From NCBI GenBank assembly GCA_002733575.1, contig NVWB01000011.1, positions 1-64,000 of the forward strand: a DNA stretch of 64,000 nt, given 5' to 3'. Within the stretch, counting starts at the first letter, position 1. The number at the start of each line of letters is the position of its first letter. Below the pieces are notes generated by a model. The model worked only from the letters and a program-made list of their open reading frames with translations. It did not search any database and had not been told where the DNA came from. This document shows positions 33,279 to 42,800 of the stretch, piece by piece. A program made the position numbers and the translations under genes. Source of the stretch: Blastopirellula sp. (GTDB taxonomy: Bacteria > Planctomycetota > Planctomycetia > Pirellulales > Pirellulaceae).

Positions 33279-36200
33279 CAGACTATAGCTTACAGGCTAA
33301 CCTCGAAAAAGAGCTTGATTCGCTTACAGAAAAACAAAGAAAAGTTTTCTTGAAGCTGCTGGGGAATGAGGACATTGACACTGCCAAATACAATAAAATA
33401 AGACGGAAGGCAAATACCTCCGAAACCTCCTTATCTTTTGCTCAAGAAAGGCTCTGGTTTTTGTCTCAACTGGAGGGTCCCAGTCCAAATTATAATATCT
33501 TCCTTCCTTTTCGGATTACAGGAGTCTTAGATAGATCTGCGTTAATCAGGAGTGTCGAAAGAATCGTAGCCAGGCATGAAATACTGAGGGCGCGGTTTGT
33601 ATCTAGCCACGGAGTCGTACAACAACAAGAAACTGATGGTGAAAATTTTTCAGTTTCGGTAGAAAAAATAACCAACTCGTCTCAGTTGGTTTCACTTGTT
33701 AAGGAAGAGTCATGCTCTACATTTGACCTAAGCGAGGACATTTTGATTAGGGTCAGATTACTCGTCGAATCCGAATCAAGCCATGTTTTATTGCTGAATA
33801 TGCATCATATTGTTTCCGATGGCTGGTCGATTGACATATTTTTCAGAGAGCTAGCAAGCCTATATCCTACATTTAAAGAAGATTGCTTGCCTGAATTGAC
33901 GTCGTTGAATCTCCAATATTCTGACTACGCTATTTGGCAGAGAGAATGTCTAAGTGAAAGTGCCTTAGAATCACAGCTGTCATACTGGCGAGGCCAACTT
34001 CAAGATATTAACACTCAACTTAGCCTTCCCACTGATCGTCCAAGGCCAGTCAATAAAACATACAATGGGAAGTATAAAAAATTTGAAGTTTCACCATCGC
34101 TTTTGAAGAAACTCAGCGATTTGAGCTTGCATAATGAATCTACTATTTTCATGGTTTTGTTGTCTGTGTTCTACATTTTACTGTGGCGCTATACAGGTGA
34201 ATCAGATCTGGCGGTAGGTACACCGGTAGCTAATAGGAATAGTCCAGAAGTGGAAGATATTATCGGTTTTTTTGTCAACACCTTGATAATGAGAATCGAA
34301 GTGGATAGAGATCTATCATTTAATGATTTTCTTTCACAAGTTCGCCGTATGACGCTCGATGCGTATGAGCATCAAGATATCCCGTTCGAGAGACTGGTTA
34401 ACGCCAATTATGCGGAGCGTAGTCAAAGTCATTCGCCGTTATTTCAAACAATGTTCGCTATGCATAACATTAATGAAAAATCTATCAAGGTGGACGACGT
34501 TGAGTTCTCAAGACTGGATTTTCAAAGCGGTATTGCCAAGTTTGATTTTACGGTATTTTTATCGGAGTCAGTAGATGGAATCGCCGGAGTCGTTGAATAC
34601 AATACCGACCTCTACGACGAAGTAACGATCGACCAGTTTATTTCTCACTATCTGAAGATGCTGGAAGAGGTTGCAAATGCTCCAGAGAAAATGATTACAG
34701 ATATCGAGTTTCTAGTTTCTACTGAGAAACAACGAATCCTGAAGGACTGGACAGACACGAACATTGACTATCGTACTGACCTTAATTTGCACGAGCTGTT
34801 TCTCGAACAGTCAGCATCTAGCCCGAAACGCATCGCCGTTAAAGATGCCACTGGGCAATTGAGCTACGAAGAGTTAGCAACCCATTCCAAACGAATTTCT
34901 TACGAACTTTCATTGCTTGGCGTATCAGCGGATGAGTTGATTGGTGTGGCGATCGACAAGAGCTGTAACCAGATAGGTGCAGTTATGGGTGTATTGTGCG
35001 CGGGCGCCGCTTACCTACCGGTCGACGTTAGTTGGCCTGAGGGGCGTCAGCACACGGTGCTGGCAGCGGGGAAATGCCGTGTGGTCCTGTCTGTCAGCCA
35101 CATATCTGCATCGGCTCAATGGCCGGCAGATATTAAGGTCATTAATGTAGACGAATTACCCACGATAGAAGCCTCTATTTTGCAGTCCTATGAGTTGCCA
35201 GCTGTAGCATCGACCGACCTAGCGTATGTCATCTTCACGTCCGGGTCGACCGGTACACCCAAGGGAGTAATGATTGAACATGGCAGCGTAGTGAATACGA
35301 TTTACGATATAAATAGCCGGTTTTCAATCACTGCCGATGACAGTGTTCTAGCACTCTCCTCACTGAGCTTTGATCTGTCGGTATATGACATATTCGGACT
35401 GTTGGCCGTTGGTGGATGCATTGTTTTACCGAGCGACGAAGATAGAGTAAACCCCGCGGCATGGATATCACAGCTTGCTGAACACCGGGTGACATTGTGG
35501 AATACGGTGCCAGGTGTATTTCAATTGTTGATTGACTATCTGGAGCTGGAATATGCAGACAAGGATCCACAGGGACTGTCACTTCGTCTGGCACTGCTAA
35601 GTGGCGATTGGCTTCCAGTGGAGCTTCCCAGAAAGTCTATGAATCTACTGCCAACACTTGACATCGTGAGTTTGGGTGGGGCGACAGAAGCATCGATCTG
35701 GTCGAATTGTTACGCCATAGATGACGTCATGATTGAGCGCAAGAGTATTCCCTATGGTAAACCTTTGGGCAACCAACGATTTTACATACTGGATGAGTTA
35801 ATGCAGGTATGTCCAATTGGAGTAGAGGGGTACTTATACATAGCGGGTGTAGGTCTGGCTCGTGGCTACTGGGATGATCCAGACCAGACAGCGAACTGCT
35901 TCATCGAACATGAAGGTCTGAGTGAGAAAATCTACAAGACAGGCGACTTGGGTCGGTGGATGGCGGACGGCAATATTGAGTTCTTAGGTCGGCGTGATGG
36001 GCAGGTGAAGATAAGAGGCTATCGGATAGAGTTAGGAGAGGTAGAGTCTCAGCTCAAGAATCATGAAGTGGTTAATTCGTGTGTTGCGGTGGTTCGAGAG
36101 GATGAGCCTGGAGACAGGAGGCTGGTGGCATATGTAACAACAGTAGGGCAGGCTGAAGAGAAGGTTGGGGAGGTGACTGAGCTGTTGCGAAGCCATTTGC

Positions 36201-39200
36201 AACAGAGCTTGCCGGATTACATGGTGCCGAGCGCGATAATGGTATTGGAGAAGATTCCTCTGACAGAGAACGGCAAGGTGGATCGGAAGGGTTTGCCGGT
36301 GCCAAGTGAGGAAACCTATGTGCAGGATGAGTATGTGGCGCCTGAAACAGAAGCCGAGAAAATTCTTGTTGAGATATGGGCTGAACTTTTGGGGTTGGCG
36401 AAAGAGTCGATAAGCATAACTTCGAATTTCTTCGAGCTGGGAGGACATTCCCTTCTGTTAACTCGATTGCTCAACAGGCTTCAAGATTATGCATTGGCCG
36501 TGGATATGCGTTCTGTATTCAGAGCAAAAAATTTACGAACGCTGGCTGCTGATTTGCAAGCTTTGAACGCGATTAATGCAGAAGAGGTAAGTGTTCCAAC
36601 TAACGAAATTCCATTAGATTGCGATCAAATTACACCAAATATGCTAACGATGGTGGATTTGACAATCGAAGATATTGAAATAATTGAAAAACAAATTCCT
36701 GGTCGAGGCAGCAATATTCAAGACATTTATCCCCTTACTCCACTACAGGAAGGGCTATTCTTTCACCACCTACTAGAACCTGATGATGACCCATACTCAA
36801 TGGCAATAACTATCTCGTTTGAGTCAGATGTGCTACTCAAATCTTACTTAGAGGCAATGAGGGTCGTTGTAAGCAGACATGATGTACTGAGGACTAGTAT
36901 TTTACATTTGCAGTTAAGCTCCCCTGTACAAGTAGTACAGAGAAACACGGAACTGCATATTGAGAATCTAAAGGATGACGAAGGCCGGGACCTAGATAGT
37001 TTAGATCAACTTAAATCCAAGCTATCGGGAAGTAACTTAAAGGCGATAGATCTGAGTCAAGCACCCTTGCTTAAGTTCGGAGTTATGCAAGACAAGACTA
37101 CCGGAAATCACCTGCTACTAACAATCTTTCACCACTTGATTTTAGATCATGTGAGTTTAGAGATCATGCAATCGGAGATTAAGAGTATTCTTGCGCGAGA
37201 TGAAGCCAGTTTGCCACCTCCCATAGCTGGAAGAGAGGCAGTGGCGTCGATGATTTTTCGAGGGTCGAACGATGGAGAAAACTATTTTCGCGAAAAACTA
37301 GGAAAGATTACTGAGCCTACATTTCCGTATAATTTAAGCGATGTTTATGGTTCTGGTAAACAGATAGAATGTGAAAGACTTTCTATATCATCGGATCTTT
37401 CGAAAAAAATACGTTTTGCCGCACAAGCAATGCATGTCAGCCCGGCACCAATGTTTCATGCCGCTTGGGCTTTGGTGATCGCAGCTTGTACTAATAAGGA
37501 TAAACTTGTATTTGGCACCGTATTATCTGGAAGAAATATTTCTGGTAAAAATTCGGACCGCCTAATTGGGATGTTTATTAATACATTGCCCTTGGTACTG
37601 GACTTGCAAGGAATGAGTTCTCGTGAATTAGTTATTGAGGCAGATTTGGGACTCCGAGAATTGATGGAGCACGAACATTTATCTCTTAACCTTGCTCAGA
37701 GTTGCAGTGCTGTCCCTAAGGGAACACCACTTTTCAGCTCCATAATAAATTATCGTCACTCAGCTCCAATCTCGATTACCGATCCTCAAAAAGGAAGTGA
37801 AGAAGGCCTATCTGTGGTGTGGATGGAAGAGTTGTCTAACTACCCATTCGCAGTCTCAATCGATGATACGGTTACAAGCTTTTCAATAGAAGTACAAGTG
37901 GACAGCTCTGTATCTGCTAAGCGTGTACTAGCTTATATGAATAGTGCCATTGAAGTTTTGACGCAGTCTCTGATTGATGAACCAGCTATCCTCGTTTCAG
38001 AACTTTCGTTGTTGAATGACAAGGAACAGCATCAGCAGCTAGTGGAATGGAGCGGAGAGAGTAGTCCATTTCCTGTAAACAAGTGTTTTCACGAATTGTT
38101 TGAAGAGCAAGTAACAAAAAACCCCAATAACTTGGCAATATCCTTTGGGTCAAACAAACTTACTTACGATGAACTTAATAGAAAAGCTAATAAGCTCGCG
38201 CGGTATCTTCTTCGGCTTGGGCTTAAACCGGATACACCCGTAGGGATTTGCACACACCGATCACTAGAAATGCTTGTAGGATTATTGGCAATCGTTAAGG
38301 CAGGAGGTGCATATCTTCCAATAGACCCCAACTACCCTGCAAATCGAATTCGCTATATGTTGGAAGATTCCAAATTAGAAATCCTACTGTGCCAAAGTGA
38401 TTTGACTGAGCAGCTTCCTATCCTAGAGCAAGAAATAGTTTTCTTAGACACTGAAATAGTCAGTGGCGCTGATGATGAGGAAAATTTGTCCAAAGAAGAA
38501 ACCGGTTTGAGTTCGAAAAATCTGTGTTATGTCATCTACACATCAGGGTCAACGGGGAAACCAAAAGCGGTGATGGTCGAGCATTGTGGTTGGGTAAATC
38601 TAGCTATAGCACAGAAAAAACTATTTGCTATCACCCAGGATAGTAGGGGTCTGCAATTCGCATCGCTTAGTTTCGACGCTGCAGCTTTTGAGATATCCAT
38701 GGTGCTTGCACACGGAGCTTCGTTATTCTTGACATCAGAGGCTGTGCATAAATCGCCGAAAGAGTTAGCTCTATACGTAGAACAAAATCAAATCACTCAT
38801 GTAACCCTGCCGCCAATATTGCTCAGTCAATTACCCATAGAAAATATGAAGTCTGTTACTACTATGATTGTGGCTGGCGAGTCTGTTAGCAAAGAAGATG
38901 CTAGGCCTTGGATAATAGGTCGACAGTTTTTTAATGCATATGGGCCAACAGAGACAACCGTCTGTGCAACGGCAGGGCGTCTTCTAGATGATCAATCTGT
39001 GACAATAGGCAAACCATTACCCAATGTTAAGGTATACATACTTAATCGAGATCTAAAGGTTTTGCCGACAGGCATTGTTGGAGAATTGTTTGTCGGTGGA
39101 GAGGGAGTGGCAAGAGGATATTTAAACAACGAGGAATTGACGCGCGAGAAATTTTCCCCAAACCCATACAGTTCCACAGAACGGATGTACAGAACTGGCG

Positions 39201-39889
39201 ATCTCGTGAGATGGTTGCCAGATGGGAATATAGAATTTGTAGGTCGAACTGATTATCAAACTAAAATAAGAGGCTTTCGAATAGAATTAGGTGAAATCGA
39301 ATCAGAACTTACTAGGCATGATTCGGTTGTTTCATGTGTAGTTGTAAGCCACAAAAAAAGTAATAAAGAGAATCAATTAGTGGCATATGCAGTGTTAGAT
39401 GTAAATGTTAGCAATGAGAAAAACAAGCATTCGTCGATCTTGATTGATTTCTTACACTATAGTTTGCCAGATTATATGGTGCCTCGCTCATTCATATTTC
39501 TTGAATCTATGCCTTTATCTATAAACGGAAAGATTGACAGAAATGCGTTACCGCCACTCAGCAGTAAGAATATTCTTCAAGCTGAAGTACTCATGCCCAA
39601 AACACAAATAGAAAAGCAACTTGTTGAAATTTGGTCAATTGTATTGGAACTCAAATCAGAGACGATCAGCACTGATGCTGATCTATTTGATCTGGGCGGA
39701 CATTCCTTAAGCGCGACACGAATCATAAATTTAGTTGGTGTAAAAATGAAAATCGAATTGCCTATCAAAGTAGTGTTGAAACTTAGAGATATTCGCAGTA
39801 TTGCAAGATGGCTAGATTTATATGTCAGTTCTACTGGGACCAAAGATGCCGTGAGTGGAGAAGTAGTGTTTGAGGAGTTATTTCTATGA
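33275..39889 (+). CDS. NRPS 2: C-A(Cys)-PCP-C-A(Phe-like)-PCP
   Basis: A 2204-residue bimodular NRPS. Module A: C domain with HHIVSDG; A domain code D-L-Y-N-L-S-L-I-W-K read from FDLSVYDIFG, LWNTVPG, ALLSGD, LGGATE and SIWS, the textbook Cys code; PCP Ser1059. The C domain is a normal condensation type, not a heterocyclisation domain, so Cys should stay open-chain. Module B: C domain opening with DIYPLTPLQEG and carrying HHLILDH, with His in place of the final Gly of HHxxxDG; A domain code D-A-F-T-I-A-A-V-C-K, one change from the Phe code DAWTIAAVCK; PCP Ser2144. No epimerase or methyltransferase is present. The Cys A domain is visibly more GC-rich than its surroundings. Confidence 0.93.
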   Translation: MTDYSLQANLEKELDSLTEKQRKVFLKLLGNEDIDTAKYNKIRRKANTSETSLSFAQERLWFLSQLEGPSPNYNIFLPFRITGVLDRSALIRSVERIVARHEILRARFVSSHGVVQQQETDGENFSVSVEKITNSSQLVSLVKEESCSTFDLSEDILIRVRLLVESESSHVLLLNMHHIVSDGWSIDIFFRELASLYPTFKEDCLPELTSLNLQYSDYAIWQRECLSESALESQLSYWRGQLQDINTQLSLPTDRPRPVNKTYNGKYKKFEVSPSLLKKLSDLSLHNESTIFMVLLSVFYILLWRYTGESDLAVGTPVANRNSPEVEDIIGFFVNTLIMRIEVDRDLSFNDFLSQVRRMTLDAYEHQDIPFERLVNANYAERSQSHSPLFQTMFAMHNINEKSIKVDDVEFSRLDFQSGIAKFDFTVFLSESVDGIAGVVEYNTDLYDEVTIDQFISHYLKMLEEVANAPEKMITDIEFLVSTEKQRILKDWTDTNIDYRTDLNLHELFLEQSASSPKRIAVKDATGQLSYEELATHSKRISYELSLLGVSADELIGVAIDKSCNQIGAVMGVLCAGAAYLPVDVSWPEGRQHTVLAAGKCRVVLSVSHISASAQWPADIKVINVDELPTIEASILQSYELPAVASTDLAYVIFTSGSTGTPKGVMIEHGSVVNTIYDINSRFSITADDSVLALSSLSFDLSVYDIFGLLAVGGCIVLPSDEDRVNPAAWISQLAEHRVTLWNTVPGVFQLLIDYLELEYADKDPQGLSLRLALLSGDWLPVELPRKSMNLLPTLDIVSLGGATEASIWSNCYAIDDVMIERKSIPYGKPLGNQRFYILDELMQVCPIGVEGYLYIAGVGLARGYWDDPDQTANCFIEHEGLSEKIYKTGDLGRWMADGNIEFLGRRDGQVKIRGYRIELGEVESQLKNHEVVNSCVAVVREDEPGDRRLVAYVTTVGQAEEKVGEVTELLRSHLQQSLPDYMVPSAIMVLEKIPLTENGKVDRKGLPVPSEETYVQDEYVAPETEAEKILVEIWAELLGLAKESISITSNFFELGGHSLLLTRLLNRLQDYALAVDMRSVFRAKNLRTLAADLQALNAINAEEVSVPTNEIPLDCDQITPNMLTMVDLTIEDIEIIEKQIPGRGSNIQDIYPLTPLQEGLFFHHLLEPDDDPYSMAITISFESDVLLKSYLEAMRVVVSRHDVLRTSILHLQLSSPVQVVQRNTELHIENLKDDEGRDLDSLDQLKSKLSGSNLKAIDLSQAPLLKFGVMQDKTTGNHLLLTIFHHLILDHVSLEIMQSEIKSILARDEASLPPPIAGREAVASMIFRGSNDGENYFREKLGKITEPTFPYNLSDVYGSGKQIECERLSISSDLSKKIRFAAQAMHVSPAPMFHAAWALVIAACTNKDKLVFGTVLSGRNISGKNSDRLIGMFINTLPLVLDLQGMSSRELVIEADLGLRELMEHEHLSLNLAQSCSAVPKGTPLFSSIINYRHSAPISITDPQKGSEEGLSVVWMEELSNYPFAVSIDDTVTSFSIEVQVDSSVSAKRVLAYMNSAIEVLTQSLIDEPAILVSELSLLNDKEQHQQLVEWSGESSPFPVNKCFHELFEEQVTKNPNNLAISFGSNKLTYDELNRKANKLARYLLRLGLKPDTPVGICTHRSLEMLVGLLAIVKAGGAYLPIDPNYPANRIRYMLEDSKLEILLCQSDLTEQLPILEQEIVFLDTEIVSGADDEENLSKEETGLSSKNLCYVIYTSGSTGKPKAVMVEHCGWVNLAIAQKKLFAITQDSRGLQFASLSFDAAAFEISMVLAHGASLFLTSEAVHKSPKELALYVEQNQITHVTLPPILLSQLPIENMKSVTTMIVAGESVSKEDARPWIIGRQFFNAYGPTETTVCATAGRLLDDQSVTIGKPLPNVKVYILNRDLKVLPTGIVGELFVGGEGVARGYLNNEELTREKFSPNPYSSTERMYRTGDLVRWLPDGNIEFVGRTDYQTKIRGFRIELGEIESELTRHDSVVSCVVVSHKKSNKENQLVAYAVLDVNVSNEKNKHSSILIDFLHYSLPDYMVPRSFIFLESMPLSINGKIDRNALPPLSSKNILQAEVLMPKTQIEKQLVEIWSIVLELKSETISTDADLFDLGGHSLSATRIINLVGVKMKIELPIKVVLKLRDIRSIARWLDLYVSSTGTKDAVSGEVVFEELFL

Positions 39890-42800
39890 AAGTAACAGAG
39901 TTATATGATTCCCTGCTTGAGAAAGATATCTCAATTTCTATAGTAAAGGGCAAACTAAGAGTGGCTTCACGCTCAAAGCGAATTCCTAGTGAATTACAAA
40001 CCTTGATCTTAGAAAATAAGAATGATCTTCTAGAATTGCTCGAGGGCGGGGAGGTGCTTCCTGACTCAAGCAAATTGGCGATGTCTAAAGTAGACCGTAG
40101 CTTGCCTGTGGAGTTGTCATTTGCCCAACAGCGGTTGTGGTTTTTATCAAAGCTGGAGGGTACTAGTGCGAATTACAATATCCCAATGGCACTACGCCTT
40201 TCCGGTAAGTTGAACAAGGAAGCGCTTTTTTTCAGTCTCAAAGCGATAGTGGCCCGGCACGAGGTGCTCCGTACCCGGTTCGTTGAGTCGGACGGCACGG
40301 CATATCAGTTTATCGAAGATGCCGATCATTTCCAAATTACCGAAGCACAACTCGATGATGAAAATGAGTTGTCCAATATCTGTGAGTCGGAAGCGCTCAC
40401 TCCCTTCGACCTTGGCAAGGATATGTTGATAAGAGCGCAGCTTCTGTCGATCACCGAAGACGAGTATGCACTCTTGGTCACTCTGCATCATAGTATTGCT
40501 GATGGTTGGTCAATGGGGATTTTCTTCAAGGAGCTGGTGTCACTTTATCGAGCCTATAGTAATAACGAACCTTCACCGCTGGCGCCGCTGCCGATTCAGT
40601 ATGCAGATTTCTCTCACTGGCAACGTCAATGGTTGTCCGGTGAAGTTATGGATTCTCTATTAGTGTACTGGAAAGAACAGTTAGCAGACTTGCCTCCATT
40701 GTTGGATCTGCCTACAGACCGCAAGCGTCCGCCAATTCAGACCTATCGTGGTGCTCGTAAGAGGTTGCATTTCTCCACAGAACTTCTTGAGGAACTCAAT
40801 TCCTTAAGTCAAAGTCAGGGGGCTACGCTGTATATGACCCTACTGACAGGGTTTGCTACGTTGTTGAGCCGTTACAGCAATCAGACTGACATTGCCATAG
40901 GCTCCCCAATAGCGAACAGAAACCGTCCAGAAATAGAAGGCCTAATTGGTTTTTTTGTCAACACGCTGGTGATGCGTGCTGATGTATCGGACGATCCGAC
41001 ATTCCTGGATCTTCTTGAGCAGGTGAAAGAGACGGCGCTGGCTGCATATGCCCACCAGGATATCCCGTTTGAATATCTTGTTGAAGCACTGGAACCGGAG
41101 CGGAACATGAGCTATTCACCTTTATTTCAGGTGATGTTTGTGCTGCAAAATATACCGGTATCGAATGTTGAGTTTCCAGATTTCTCAATATCACCGATAG
41201 CGATTGATTTTGATATTACTAAGTTTGACATGACGTTGAACTTGCAGGAAACCGAAGAAGGGCTGCAAGGTAGCGTTGAATACAACACAGACTTGTTCGA
41301 TGAATCGACGATAGAGCGGTTTATAGGGCACTATGAAAAGTTGTTAAGAGGGATAGTAGGCAAGCCTGAGAAACGAGTATCAGAGTATGGGTTACTAAGC
41401 GATGCAGAGCTACATACGCAACTGGTAGAGTGGAATAAGACAGAGGTTCCTTATCGGTCAGAGAAATGTATTCATGAGCTTATTGAGGAGCAGGTAAGTA
41501 GAAAACCTGACAGTACAGCCATTGAGTGCGATGGTAGAAAAATGACATATAACGAACTGAATGAGCGATCGAATCAGCTTGCTCATTATTTGATTGAACA
41601 GGGTGTAGGCCCAGAAATACTAGTTGGAATATGCATTGACCGAAGTATAGACATGATCATTGGGTTGTTGGGAATACTAAAGGCCGGGGGCGCGTATGTG
41701 CCGATTGACCCTGGTTATCCAGAGCAGCGAATAAGGTACATTCTCGAAGATTCAGGTGTAGGACTCATACTGAGTCAATCATCTTTATCTGAAGTGATAC
41801 CGGAGATGGCTCAGAAAGCGGTGTTTTTGGACAAAGATGCAGATTCGAATGGAAATGTTGGTCTGATATCAAAACAATCGACAGAGAACATCGCCACAAA
41901 AGACATTCAGCTAAGCTCTAGCAATCTGGCGTACATAATATATACATCGGGCTCCACTGGGAAACCAAAGGGAGTCATGGTAGAGCATGAGCAGTTGGCT
42001 AACTTCATGGAGACGGTAAGCCATCTCTATCATTGGAATAGTACCGATAGAATATTGCAATTCGCGACGCTAAATTTTGACATCTCAGTCGAAGAAATAT
42101 TTGGCACGCTGAGTGTTGGAGCCACTTTAGTGTTGAGAACTGATGCCTGGTTGGCGTCTTCCGTTGTTTTTTGGGAGTTAGCAAAGGAACACGAAATCTC
42201 TATTCTGGATCTATCAACAGCTTTTTGGGAGCAGATTATTCCGGACAAGGATAGCGAAATACCTAAAAATATAAAGCAAGTGATATTTAGTGGCGAGAAA
42301 GTAAATGCGGAAAAGATAAATGAATGGTTTAGATTAAAAGGAGAACTACCCGAACTAATTAACGCATATGGGCCTACAGAAACTACTGTAACTTCCACGT
42401 ACATTGTGGTCGAGGAAAACGGAGTAGAAAGTTCAATCGGAAGGCCCGTTGCCAACACTCAAGCTTATGTTGTAGATGGAAACGATAGCCCAGTTCCTAT
42501 AGGTGTGGTTGGAGAGCTCGTGATAGGGGGAGGAGGTGTAACCCGAGGTTATCTGAATGGTAAGGAACTGACAGAGGAGAAATATTCTGTTTACTCTACT
42601 GATTATGTTGATAGTTGTCGTGTATATAGAACCGGCGATTTAGTACGATGGTTACCTAACGGAGAGTTAGATTATATCGGGCGCACTGATAGTCAAGTCA
42701 AGGTGCGAGGATTCAGGATCGAGCTGGAAGAGATAGAGAACCAACTTAATCGCCATCCATCAGTAAAATATTGTGCTGTCATTGTAAGGGAAGATCAGCA

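Noticed and set aside
36032-36448. 138-codon minus-strand frame inside NRPS 2
   Set aside because: It is antisense to the conserved A-PCP region of NRPS 2 and has no independent family signal.
33275-36500. Heterocyclisation (thiazoline) at the Cys module
   Set aside because: The C domain has HHIVSDG, the condensation motif, not the DxxxxD motif of Cy domains. No oxidase domain is present.
42030-42458. 142-codon minus-strand frame inside NRPS 3
   Set aside because: It is antisense to the A domain pocket region; a shadow.
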